From: Hydrocarboniphaga daqingensis
Lineage (GTDB): Bacteria; Pseudomonadota; Gammaproteobacteria; Nevskiales; Nevskiaceae
Assembly (NCBI RefSeq): GCF_900129825.1
Contig: NZ_FQWZ01000007.1
Coordinates: 260,543 to 304,556, forward strand
Direction of reading: 5' to 3'
Length of the DNA stretch: 44,014 nt
Positions 1 to 7,438 of this stretch are shown one piece after another. The notes beneath the pieces were generated by a model. The model saw nothing but the letters and a program-made list of their open reading frames with translations. It did not search any database and was not told where the DNA came from. Made by a program: the position numbers and the translations under genes. Positions within the stretch are counted from its first letter, which is position 1. The number at the start of each line of letters is the position of its first letter.

Positions 1-572
1 CTTTCGACTTTGCACCCCTCTCCCACCGGGAGAGGGGCAGGGGTGAGGGCGTCTGAGGCTTGAGCGCGGCTTGAGGATGGAGCCAAACGCGGCGCTAAGA
101 GTCCCTCACCCGGCGCTGCGCGCCAGCATCGAACGGGGGGAGAGGGGATAAGCGGTAAGGCGCAGCGGGCACTTTCGACTTTGCACCCCTCTCCCACCGG
201 GAGAGGGGCAGGGGTGAGGGCGTCCGAGGCTCGAGCGCGGCTTGAGGATGGAGCCAAACGCGGCGCTGAGAGTCCCTCACCCGGCGCTGCGCGCCACCCT
301 CTCCCGGGGGGAGGGGGGATAAGCGGGAAGGCGGGTCGGAAAACCGAAAAAGCACCGAGCTGGTCCCACCCCTCTCCCCCCGGGAGAGGGGCAGGGGTGA
401 GGGCCTCTCAGATTCGAGCTTGCTTGGGCGCGGAGACGCCCTCACCCGGCGCTGCGCGCCGCCCTCTCCCGAGGGGAGAGGGGATTTTCCGTGACCTAGG
501 TCCGCGATCCGTTGAGGCTCCGAGCTGGTCCCACCCCTCTCCCCCCGGGAGAGGGGCAGGGGTGAGGGCCTC
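1..572. repeat. Array of GC-rich alternating palindromic repeats
   Basis: Seven modules alternate in orientation. Forward modules (about 14-50, 184-222, 366-407, 531-572) read CCCCTCTCCC, a short spacer, GGGAGAGGGG, then CAGGGGTGAGGG. Reverse modules (about 102-150, 272-320, 439-484) begin CCCTCACCCGGCGCTGCGCG and end in a GGGAGAGGGG-like block. Two longer duplications are visible: 1-126 against 172-297 (a few mismatches) and 355-407 against 520-572 (identical over 53 bases). Each forward/reverse pair can fold into a nested hairpin. Reading frames here are by-products of the repeat and were not called. The look is that of the dispersed REP-like intergenic repeats known from many proteobacteria. 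The array extends beyond the left edge. Confidence 0.85.
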
Positions 573-633
573 GACGTTCGCGCGAACGCCGGCAGCAGGC
601 AGGGCTTGGCGCGCACGCGCTTTCATCGCGGAC

Positions 634-1116
634 TCAGACCGTCCAGGTGTGGATCATGAAAGCGTTGTCGTTGCGATGCAGCAGGATGCAGTCGAGCACG
701 TCGAGCGGGCTGATCGGCTTGATGCCGGGAATCAGTGACGGCTCGCCGTGGCCGTACAGCGCCTGAAGCGCGAACCGGCACGCGTACACCTTGCCGCCTT
801 CGGCCATGAACGCGGTCAGCTGGTTGGTGAAGTTCTGGTGGCCGGGGAAGGCCTCGTCACCGAGCGTGGGGAAGCCGCGCTGGATACCGAGCGTGACGCC
901 AGGGCCGTACAGCAGGATCGAGGTTTCGAAGCCCTTACGGATCAGCCGCTTGCCCTGCAGCATGTTGACCAGGCCGATCGAGCCTTCGAACGCGACCGTG
1001 TGGAACGTGATCAGCGCTTTTTCACCGGGCTTGGCTTTGACGTCCTCGAATACCTTTTCTTCGTAATCGACGAAGAAGTCGCCCTTCTTGTGTGCGGGGG
1101 TGGTGACGGCAGGCAT
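634..1116 (-). CDS. MSMEG_0572/Sll0783 family nitrogen starvation response protein
   Basis: A 160-residue soluble protein with no signal peptide. It is recognised from its conserved blocks [12 protein letters not shown] near residue 11, [16 protein letters not shown] near 40, [16 protein letters not shown] and [11 protein letters not shown] in the middle, and [20 protein letters not shown] near 115. The family is DsrE-like in fold and is known from the cyanobacterial sll0783 and mycobacterial MSMEG_0572 (Nit1) clusters, where it responds to nitrogen starvation; its biochemical role is unknown to me. The frame runs 25 codons further upstream, but the ATG at 1116 matches the family's MPxVT N-terminus. 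It is divergent from a MocR-type regulator and ends next to the repeat array, so no other Nit1-cluster gene is visible in the window. Confidence 0.85.
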   Translation of the reverse strand: MPAVTTPAHKKGDFFVDYEEKVFEDVKAKPGEKALITFHTVAFEGSIGLVNMLQGKRLIRKGFETSILLYGPGVTLGIQRGFPTLGDEAFPGHQNFTNQLTAFMAEGGKVYACRFALQALYGHGEPSLIPGIKPISPLDVLDCILLHRNDNAFMIHTWTV

Positions 1117-1222
1117 GTTCGACTCCGGTTCGGGTGGTGAGAGGCGGCGCCGCCGATGCGGTGCCGTTGAGCCCATCAGCGCAACCGACATGCCATTTAT
1201 CGCGGCTCGCCTCCTGCGAAAA

Positions 1223-1299
1223 TGCGATCAATAAGAGACATTGTTCAGTCGCTTGACAATTTGTTTTCCGGTGATCGAGATGATCGCAGCTTGATCGCA
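1223..1299. promoter_or_regulatory. Putative operator half-sites in the divergent MSMEG_0572 / MocR intergenic region
   Basis: The 331-base gap between the two divergent starts (1117-1447) holds TGCGATCA at 1223-1230 and its inverse TGATCGCA at 1281-1288 and again at 1292-1299. The last two are direct repeats 11 bases apart, one helical turn. A related TTGATTGCA lies at 1412-1420. A separate ATTGT/ACAAT inverted pair (1240-1244, 1256-1260) includes a -35-like TTGACA at 1253-1258. MocR regulators often bind direct repeats in divergent promoters, so this is a plausible site for the neighbouring regulator. Binding is inferred. Confidence 0.45.
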
Positions 1300-1447
1300 T
1301 TTCACGGCTTGGACCCGTTGATGGCTCGTGATTGGGCCGCGTTGCGCCACCATGGGGCGGCGCGATCCGGGCTGGTGCGCAGCCGGTGGCGTCTGGGGCA
1401 TAATCGCCACATTGATTGCATGTTGTGACGACTTGATCGGAGGTTGT

Positions 1448-2845
1448 TTGTCGAACCACATCCCTCGTTGGGCGGCGGCACTGCGAGACAGTGCGGCGCC
1501 GGCCTATGTGGCCATCGCCGACGCCATCGCCGCCGACATCCAGTCGGGGCAGCTGACCGCCAACCAGAAGCTGCCGACGCTGCGCGTACTCGCGCGCACG
1601 CTGGACCTGAACTTCACGACAGTGGCGCGCGGTTACGCCGAAGCGCAGCGGCGCGGCTTGATTGACTCACGCCCCGGCATCGGCACCGTGGTGCGCGAGG
1701 CGGTGCGTGCCGATCCGGTCAAGCGGCCGCTGGCGGCCTCGCTGATCGACATGACGATGAACATGCCGCCCGAGCCGGCCGATCCGGCACTGATCGAGCG
1801 CTTCCGCGACGGCGTCGCCAGCTTGCAGCGGCTCGACCCCTATGAGCTGCTGCGCTACCAGGAGTTCGGCGGCCATCACGAGGATCGCGATGCCGGCGTG
1901 CGCTGGCTCGGCTCGCGCTTGCCAGGCCTGACCACGCAGCGCGTGCTGGTCTGCCCCGGCGTTCAGGGCGCGCTGCTGGCCTTGTTCACGATCCTGGCGC
2001 GGGCCGGTGACACGATCGCCTGCGAGGCCGTCACCTATCCCGGCATCAAGGGCATCGCGGCGCACTTGGGCATTCGGCTGGCCGGCTTGCCGATCGACGC
2101 CGAAGGCATCGACCCGGAAGCATTCGGCGCGCTGTGCGCCGCGGATCCGCCCAAGGCGCTGTACTGCAACCCGACGCTGCTGAATCCCACGACGGCGACG
2201 ATGTCGCTGGCGCGTCGACAGCAGATCGTCGAGATCGCGCGGCGCCACGCGGTGCCGATCATCGAAGACGATGCCTACGGCTTTCTGCCGTCCGACAGTC
2301 CGCCGCCGCTGGCCGCGCTCGCGCCGGAGCTGACGTTTTACGTCACCGGCTTCTCCAAGCACCTGGGCGCCGGGCTGCGCATCGGCTACTTGTGCACACC
2401 GAACGTGCGCTACACGGCGCGCGTGCAAGCCACGTTGCGGACGACGTCGGTGATGGCCTCGCCGCTGTCGGTGGCGCTGGCCACGCGCTGGATCGACGAC
2501 GGCACCGTGGCCGCCGCGACGCAGGCGATCCGCGACGAGTCGCGACACCGCCAGGACATCGCCCGGCGCGTGCTGCGTCAGGCCCAGTACGTGGCCCACC
2601 CCGAAGCATTTCATCTGTGGCTGAGCGTGCCCACGCCGTGGAACCGCATCGAGTTCGCCGCGCACCTGCGCTCGCACGGTGTCGGCGTTGTCGTGTCGGA
2701 CACCTTCACCGTCAGCGGCGGCGCACCCGAAGCCGTGCGCGTTTGCCTCGGCGGCTCGGCCAGCCGCGACGATTGCCAGCATTCGCTGGAAATCATCGAA
2801 GACGCCATCGAACAACACCCCGCGCTGGCCTCGCGGGTGATGTAG
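1448..2845 (+). CDS. MocR/PdxR-type GntR-family regulator with aminotransferase domain
   Basis: A 465-residue fusion. Residues about 10-80 are a GntR winged helix-turn-helix (YVAIADAIAADIQSGQL, LPTLRVLARTLDLNFTTVARG, then a wing with SRPGIGTVV). Residues about 105-460 are a fold-type I aminotransferase domain, with CNPTLLNPTTATM, EDDAYGFLP and the PLP lysine K304 in TGFSKHLGAGLRIGY. MocR proteins use the PLP domain as an effector sensor to control amino-acid, vitamin B6 or amine genes. I chose TTG at 1448 because CGGAGG lies four bases upstream; the open frame extends to 1328 without a better signal. It probably regulates the divergent gene or itself. The effector is unknown. Confidence 0.85.
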   Translation: MSNHIPRWAAALRDSAAPAYVAIADAIAADIQSGQLTANQKLPTLRVLARTLDLNFTTVARGYAEAQRRGLIDSRPGIGTVVREAVRADPVKRPLAASLIDMTMNMPPEPADPALIERFRDGVASLQRLDPYELLRYQEFGGHHEDRDAGVRWLGSRLPGLTTQRVLVCPGVQGALLALFTILARAGDTIACEAVTYPGIKGIAAHLGIRLAGLPIDAEGIDPEAFGALCAADPPKALYCNPTLLNPTTATMSLARRQQIVEIARRHAVPIIEDDAYGFLPSDSPPPLAALAPELTFYVTGFSKHLGAGLRIGYLCTPNVRYTARVQATLRTTSVMASPLSVALATRWIDDGTVAAATQAIRDESRHRQDIARRVLRQAQYVAHPEAFHLWLSVPTPWNRIEFAAHLRSHGVGVVVSDTFTVSGGAPEAVRVCLGGSASRDDCQHSLEIIEDAIEQHPALASRVM

Positions 2846-2873
2846 CGCACCGGGCCCGATAAGGAATCCAGTC

Positions 2874-3104
2874 ATGTCATCCGACCCTGTTTCACCCAAG
2901 CTGCCGCGCTTGAGCTTCTGGCAGACCGTCTCCAGTGTGCTGGCCGCGTTCTTCGGCGTGCAGAGTTCGCGCGCGCGACAGCGCGATTTTTCGCGTGGCG
3001 ACCCGTTCGCCTTCATCGTCGTCGGCGTGTTGATGACGGCCGTGTTCGTGGCCACGCTGGTGCTGGTGGTCAAGCTGATCCTGCGCGTGGCGGTGCCGGC
3101 ATGA
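2874..3104 (+). CDS. DUF2970 small membrane protein
   Basis: A 76-residue protein matching the DUF2970 pattern: an amphipathic N-terminal segment (SFWQTVSSVLAAFFGVQS), a basic DFSRGDPFAF stretch, then one transmembrane helix (residues about 48-72, IVVGVLMTAVFVATLVLVVKL). Function is unknown. Members are commonly found near cytochrome and respiratory genes, and here the gene overlaps the next gene, a cytochrome c, by ATGA. AAGGA at 2861-2865 is a good ribosome site for the ATG at 2874. It is the first gene of a three-gene, translationally coupled unit. Confidence 0.8.
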   Translation: MSSDPVSPKLPRLSFWQTVSSVLAAFFGVQSSRARQRDFSRGDPFAFIVVGVLMTAVFVATLVLVVKLILRVAVPA

Positions 3105-3835
3105 GCCGCGTCCGGATCGGTCTGCTGGCCGCAATCGGCCTGATGCTCGCTGGCACGGCCGGCGCGCAGACGCGTCAGAGCGCGCCGCACGCGCTCGACA
3201 GCATCGAGCAGCGCGTGCTGCCGTGCTCGGCCTGTCACGGCGCCGAAGGCCGCGCCACGCGCGACGGCTATTACCCGCGCATTGCCGGCAAGCCGGCGGG
3301 CTATCTGTTCAACCAGTTGCAGAACTTTCGCGACCATCGCCGCGTGAACGCCCAGATGACGTACCTCGCACAGCGTCAGCCCGATGCGTATTTGATGGAG
3401 ATCGCCGAGCACTTCGCGCGGCAGGACCTGCCGTATCCGCCGCCGGAAGCGCCCCGCGTGGCCGCGGCCGCGTTGGCGCGTGGCGAGCAGTTGGTTCATC
3501 AAGGCGACACAGCGCAGCAGTTGCCGGCGTGCTCACGCTGCCATGGCGAACGGCTGACCGGTGTGGCGCCTGCAGTGCCTGGCCTGCTCGGCCTGCCCTA
3601 CGACTACCTGGCCGCGCAGCTCGGGGCCTGGCGTGAAGGCACGCGCCACGCGCATCAGCCGGACTGCATGGCGGTGATCGCCGAACGCCTCAGTGCCGAC
3701 GACATCGGCGCCGTCGCCGGCTGGCTCGCGGCACAGCCGATGCCGGCCGACACGCATCCGGCGGCCGCGCAGGCGGCGCCGTTGCCGATCGACTGCGGCG
3801 GCTTGGCGCCCGCGATCCAGCGGAGCGCACCATGA
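3101..3835 (+). CDS. Di-haem cytochrome c (c4-like)
   Basis: A 244-residue exported protein. The signal peptide is about residues 1-22 (GLLAAIGLMLAGTAGAQ). Two haem c motifs are present: CSACH at 42-46 and CSRCH at 144-148, each starting a cytochrome c domain, with MTYLA near 86 offering a likely axial methionine for the first. The size and two-domain layout resemble cytochrome c4, a periplasmic electron carrier. It overlaps the preceding and following genes by four bases each. The final ~35 residues are Ala/Pro-rich with no obvious domain. Its electron donor and acceptor are not encoded nearby. Confidence 0.85.
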   Translation: MSRVRIGLLAAIGLMLAGTAGAQTRQSAPHALDSIEQRVLPCSACHGAEGRATRDGYYPRIAGKPAGYLFNQLQNFRDHRRVNAQMTYLAQRQPDAYLMEIAEHFARQDLPYPPPEAPRVAAAALARGEQLVHQGDTAQQLPACSRCHGERLTGVAPAVPGLLGLPYDYLAAQLGAWREGTRHAHQPDCMAVIAERLSADDIGAVAGWLAAQPMPADTHPAAAQAAPLPIDCGGLAPAIQRSAP

Positions 3836-5118
3836 GCCTGAAACGCCTCGCAGCGGTCCTCGCCGCCCTGACGCTGCTGGTCATCGCCAGCGTGCTGTGG
3901 CTCGGCTTGCGCCACGACCGCAACACGGCGGGCAGCAGCCCGCTGCAGATCGAGGCCGCCAGCCCGGTCGAGCGCGGCCGTTATCTGGCCACGCTCGGCA
4001 ACTGCCGCGCCTGCCACACGCAGCCCGGCGGCGCCGACTATGCGGGCGGGCACATGATCCCGACACCGTTTGGTCAGTTCTTTGCGCCGAACATCACGCC
4101 CGATGCCGACACCGGCATCGGCCGCTGGACGGCCGACGACTTCTGGGCCGCGCTGCACGAGGGTCGCTCACGCAACGGCAAGCTGCTGTATCCGGTGTTT
4201 CCGTACACCAACTACACGCGGATGACGCGTGACGACAGCGATGCGCTGTTCGCCTACCTGCGCACGCTCGCGCCGGTGCAGCAGGCATCGCGCGAACACG
4301 AGCTGCGCTTTCCGTTCAACCTGCGCGTGATGCTGATCGGCTGGCGCGCGCTGTTCTTCCGTCCGGCCGTGTTCCAGCCGGCTGCGGATCAGGATGCAGC
4401 CTGGAATCGTGGTGCGTATCTGGTGCAGGGGCTGACGCACTGCAGTGCCTGCCACGAAGCGCGCAATGCGCTGGGCGGCACGCAGGCGCGCAACAACCCG
4501 GCCGGCGGCTTGGTGCTGGACTGGTATGCGCCGGTGCTCAGTGCCGCTGCCGAGGCCGGCGTGCAGGACTGGCCGATCGAGCAGATCGAAGCGCTGCTGG
4601 CCGTCGGCAAAGCCGATCGCGCCTCGACGTTGGGGCCGATGGCCGAAGTCGTCTACGAAAGCCTGCAGCACGGTCGGCCCGAGGATATGCACGCGATGGC
4701 GGTGTACTTGAAGTCGATCCCGCAAACGCCGGAGCCGGACCGCGAGCCGGCGCCGCGCGTGCTGCCCGGCGACCTGCAAAAGGTTCGCGCCTCGGGCGAG
4801 AAGCTCTATGGCGAGCACTGCGCGCAATGCCACGGCGACGACGGCCTCGGCCGTGCGCCCGCCGCACCGGCCTTGGCCGGCAACCGCGCGGTAACGATGG
4901 ACTCGGCGGTCAATCCGATCCGCGTCGTGCTGTTCGGTGGCTACGCGCCCGGCACGGCCGGCAACCCGCGGCCGTTCGGCATGCCGCCGTATTCGGCGGC
5001 GCTGAGCAAGCAGGAGATCGCCGACGTGCTGACCTACGTCCGCACGTCCTGGGGCAATGACGCGCGCTCGATCACCGCGGTCGAAGTGCAGCGCCACGCC
5101 AGCGGGCCGCTGTGGTGA
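3832..5118 (+). CDS. Tri-haem cytochrome c, alcohol dehydrogenase cytochrome-subunit type
   Basis: A 428-residue protein with an uncleaved-looking N-terminal anchor (residues 5-25, RLAAVLAALTLLVIASVLWLG) and three haem c motifs: CRACH at 58-62, CSACH at 204-208 and CAQCH at 330-334. This three-domain arrangement is that of the membrane-bound cytochrome subunits that accept electrons from periplasmic quinoprotein or flavoprotein dehydrogenases (AdhB and gluconate dehydrogenase type) and pass them to quinone or an oxidase. FPYTNYTRMTRDDSDALFAYL after the first haem is typical of the family. No catalytic dehydrogenase subunit lies beside it, so the partner must be elsewhere. It is last in the DUF2970-cytochrome operon, with an ATGA overlap. 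Confidence 0.85.
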   Translation: MSLKRLAAVLAALTLLVIASVLWLGLRHDRNTAGSSPLQIEAASPVERGRYLATLGNCRACHTQPGGADYAGGHMIPTPFGQFFAPNITPDADTGIGRWTADDFWAALHEGRSRNGKLLYPVFPYTNYTRMTRDDSDALFAYLRTLAPVQQASREHELRFPFNLRVMLIGWRALFFRPAVFQPAADQDAAWNRGAYLVQGLTHCSACHEARNALGGTQARNNPAGGLVLDWYAPVLSAAAEAGVQDWPIEQIEALLAVGKADRASTLGPMAEVVYESLQHGRPEDMHAMAVYLKSIPQTPEPDREPAPRVLPGDLQKVRASGEKLYGEHCAQCHGDDGLGRAPAAPALAGNRAVTMDSAVNPIRVVLFGGYAPGTAGNPRPFGMPPYSAALSKQEIADVLTYVRTSWGNDARSITAVEVQRHASGPLW

Positions 5119-5164
5119 GCGCCGGCTGGCGCCGTCGCCGCAGCGACAGCAGCAACAGCGAACC

Positions 5165-5950
5165 TCAGCCGAACACCACCATGTTCTGGCGGCTGAGCAT
5201 CGCTGGCGATCCGTCGGGCGCCCAGATCATCGCGGTCTGGCTGGTGTAGCCGTCGGCGGCGGCGAGTACTTCGGCGTCGAAGCGCCAGCCTTGCAGCGGC
5301 AGATGGTCGTAGCGGTCGGCGAGGAACTCCAGCATCCAGGTCATTGAGCTGCCCGGCGCCGGCTTTTTCAGCAGCGTGATCGCCAGCGGCGGAATGCTGT
5401 CGGCCAGCGTGGGCAGATGCAGTTCGCTGGTCGTGCCGGCCTGCTTGAAGCCGACCTCGATCACTGCCTTGGCTTGCGTGGCGCCGCTGTAGGGCAGGCC
5501 GCCGACGATCCAGCGCATGTCGAAGTGCTGCAGGAACGCCGGCGTCAGGCCGGGGATGTACGGCAGCAGCAGCGGCTTGCGTTCGCTGACCACCGCCGGT
5601 TGTTCGGGGCGGATCTGGATCGTCGACGTCCGCGACGCGCCGAAAATGCCGACGACGACGCACAGCACTTGTTCGCCGTCGTATAGCCGCGCCTCGACGT
5701 GCTGGGTGTTCTTGCCGGCGCGCAGCACCTGGGCGCGGACGCCGATCACGCCCTGCGGCACTGGCGCCAGGAACGTCACCTGCAGCACGCGCAGCGGCAG
5801 CTCGGCGACCAGGGCGCGCATCGCCTTGAGCGCCAAGCTCACTTGCAGACCGCCGAAGGCGCTGCGGCCTTGCAGCCAGTCTTCGGTCACGGTGGCCGTC
5901 CAGCCCGCGGCATCGGGTTGTTGCAGCGCGAGCAGCTCGTCGAAATGCAT
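5165..5950 (-). CDS. Thioesterase family protein (TesB-like double hotdog)
   Basis: A 261-residue cytoplasmic protein related to the TesB / 4HBT_3 acyl-CoA thioesterases, which hydrolyse fatty acyl-CoAs. Visible family signs are RSAFGGLQVSLALKAM near residue 30 (hotdog helix), VLQVTFLAPVPQG at about 56-68 and a second hotdog half from about 150 with GSSMTWMLEFLADRY and TSQTAMIWAPDGSPAMLSRQ. The ATG at 5950 has GGAGT upstream. It converges with the cytochrome operon (46 bases between) and is divergent from argD. Substrate specificity cannot be read from the sequence. Confidence 0.8.
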   Translation of the reverse strand: MHFDELLALQQPDAAGWTATVTEDWLQGRSAFGGLQVSLALKAMRALVAELPLRVLQVTFLAPVPQGVIGVRAQVLRAGKNTQHVEARLYDGEQVLCVVVGIFGASRTSTIQIRPEQPAVVSERKPLLLPYIPGLTPAFLQHFDMRWIVGGLPYSGATQAKAVIEVGFKQAGTTSELHLPTLADSIPPLAITLLKKPAPGSSMTWMLEFLADRYDHLPLQGWRFDAEVLAAADGYTSQTAMIWAPDGSPAMLSRQNMVVFG

Positions 5951-6018
5951 CGGGTGACTCCGTAAACAGGCGGCCGAACAACGGCCGAAAGGGCCGGTAG
6001 CAGCGGTTGCGACGCTGA

Positions 6019-6047
6019 TTGGCCGGGGGGGCGGTGCTTGTTACTAT
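6019..6047 (+). promoter_or_regulatory. Probable sigma-70 promoter of argD
   Basis: TTGGCC at 6019-6024 and TACTAT at 6042-6047 are separated by 17 bases, in the gap between the divergent thioesterase gene and argD. The leader would be about 100 nt. Called from motif fit only. Confidence 0.5.
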
Positions 6048-6066
6048 AACGACGCTCTCACAGCCG

Positions 6067-6087
6067 ATGGCCCGCCGCGCGGGCCAT
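6067..6087 (+). other. Leader hairpin upstream of argD
   Basis: ATGGCCCGC (6067-6075) and GCGGGCCAT (6079-6087) form a perfect nine-base-pair stem with a three-base loop in the predicted argD leader, 67 bases before the start codon. No U-tract follows, so it is not a classical terminator. It may stabilise the transcript or act in control. Confidence 0.4.
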
Positions 6088-6154
6088 TCGCATTTGTGGG
6101 GCTGGTTCGGCGCATCCTTCTGCGCCCTGACAGAGGTATCGAGAGGTATTCACC

Positions 6155-7363
6155 ATGCAGGTAAGCCGCAAGACCTTCGACGAGGTCATGGTTCCCAACT
6201 ACGCACCCTCCGACATCGTGCCCGTGCGCGGACTCGGTTCGCGACTGTGGGACCAGCAAGGCCGTGAATACCTGGACTTCGCGTGTGGCATCGCGGTCAC
6301 CGGACTCGGCCACTGCCATCCGGCCTTGATCGCGGCGCTGCACGAACAAGCGGGCCAGCTGTGGCATGTGTCGAACGTGATGACCAACGAGCCGGCGCTG
6401 AAGCTGGCCAGCCGTCTGGTCGAGCTGACGTTCGCCGACCGCGTGTTCTTCTGCAATTCCGGCGCCGAGGCCAACGAAGCCGCGTTCAAGCTGGCGCGGC
6501 GTCATGCGTCTGTGAAGTACGGCGCCCACAAGAACCAGATCATCTCGTTCTACAACGCGTTCCACGGCCGCACCCTGTTTACCGTGTCGGTCGGCGGGCA
6601 AGCCAAGTACACGCAGGGCTTCGAGCCGCTGCCGGGTGGCATCACGCATCTGCCGTTCAACGACCTGGCGGCACTGGAAGCGGCCGTCGGCGAACAGACC
6701 TGCGCCGTCGTCATCGAGCCAGTGCAGGGCGAGGGCGGCATCATGCCGGCGACGCCGGAATTCATCGCGCTGGCGCGTCAGCTGTGCGATCGCCACGGCG
6801 CGCTGCTGGTGTTCGACGAAGTGCAGAGCGGCAACGGGCGTTCCGGCACGCTGTACGCGCATGAGCAGTACGGCGTCACGCCCGACGTGCTGACCACGGC
6901 CAAGGGCTTGGGCGGCGGGTTTCCGATCGGCGCGATGCTGGCGACCGCCGACGCGGCAGCGAGTCTGGCGTTCGGCACGCACGGTTCGACCTACGGCGGC
7001 AATGCGCTGGCGTGCGCGGTCGGTTTGGCAGCGCTCGAAGCGCTGGTCGACCCAGCGCTGATGGCCAATGTCCGTGCCCGCTCGGCGCAGCTGCGCGAGG
7101 GCTTGGGTGTGCTGGCAGCCGAACACGGCTTGTTCACCGGATCGCGCGGCATGGGCCTGCTGATGGGCGCGCCGCTGAGCGACCCCTGGAAAGGCCGCGC
7201 CAAGGACATCGTCAACGCCGCGATGCGGCACGGGCTCTGGGTGCTGGTCGCGGGCCCCGACGTGCTGCGCATGGCGCCGCCGTTGAACATCAGCGAGGCC
7301 GATATGGCCGAAGGCTTGCGCCGTCTTGGCCTGGCTTGCGCGGAGCTGGCGCAGGCCGGTTGA
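6155..7363 (+). CDS. argD: Acetylornithine / succinyl-DAP aminotransferase
   Basis: A 402-residue class III (fold-type I) PLP aminotransferase of the ArgD/AstC group. It transfers the amino group between glutamate and N-acetylornithine in arginine synthesis and often also serves N-succinyl-diaminopimelate in lysine synthesis. Visible motifs: FACGIAVTGLGHCHP near 43, FFCNSGAEANEAAFKLAR near 96 (PLP phosphate binding), FYNAFHGRTL near 130, VFDEVQSGNGRSG near 220 and the PLP lysine K250 in TTAKGLGGGFPIG. Length is normal for the family. The ATG follows GAGAGGT. It stands alone, with its own promoter and a hairpin in the leader. ArgD and AstC cannot be separated by motif, but no arginine-succinyltransferase genes are near, so ArgD is preferred. 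Confidence 0.9.
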   Translation: MQVSRKTFDEVMVPNYAPSDIVPVRGLGSRLWDQQGREYLDFACGIAVTGLGHCHPALIAALHEQAGQLWHVSNVMTNEPALKLASRLVELTFADRVFFCNSGAEANEAAFKLARRHASVKYGAHKNQIISFYNAFHGRTLFTVSVGGQAKYTQGFEPLPGGITHLPFNDLAALEAAVGEQTCAVVIEPVQGEGGIMPATPEFIALARQLCDRHGALLVFDEVQSGNGRSGTLYAHEQYGVTPDVLTTAKGLGGGFPIGAMLATADAAASLAFGTHGSTYGGNALACAVGLAALEALVDPALMANVRARSAQLREGLGVLAAEHGLFTGSRGMGLLMGAPLSDPWKGRAKDIVNAAMRHGLWVLVAGPDVLRMAPPLNISEADMAEGLRRLGLACAELAQAG

Positions 7364-7405
7364 TCCGGCGTGATCGGGTCTGCCGTTACGGCTGTTAGCA
7401 TGGAC

Positions 7406-7423
7406 GCGCCGCGATCGCGGCGC
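7406..7423. other. 18-base perfect palindrome before the CheR-GGDEF-EAL gene
   Basis: GCGCCGCGATCGCGGCGC is self-complementary and lies 15 bases before the TTG start at 7439. It could be an operator or form a leader hairpin over the ribosome site. No regulator is implied by context. Confidence 0.35.
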
Positions 7424-7438
7424 TGATCCGGACCGACC

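Noticed and set aside
1..572. CRISPR array
   Set aside because: Modules alternate in orientation and are palindromic, with unequal spacers; no cas genes are present.
95..738. Overlapping frames in the left repeats
   Set aside because: Produced by the repeat units themselves (SPLPLSRGERG-type translations); not conserved proteins.
1667..3502. 611-codon minus-strand frame
   Set aside because: Antisense to the MocR gene, the DUF2970 gene and the first cytochrome; composition is a shadow of the real genes.
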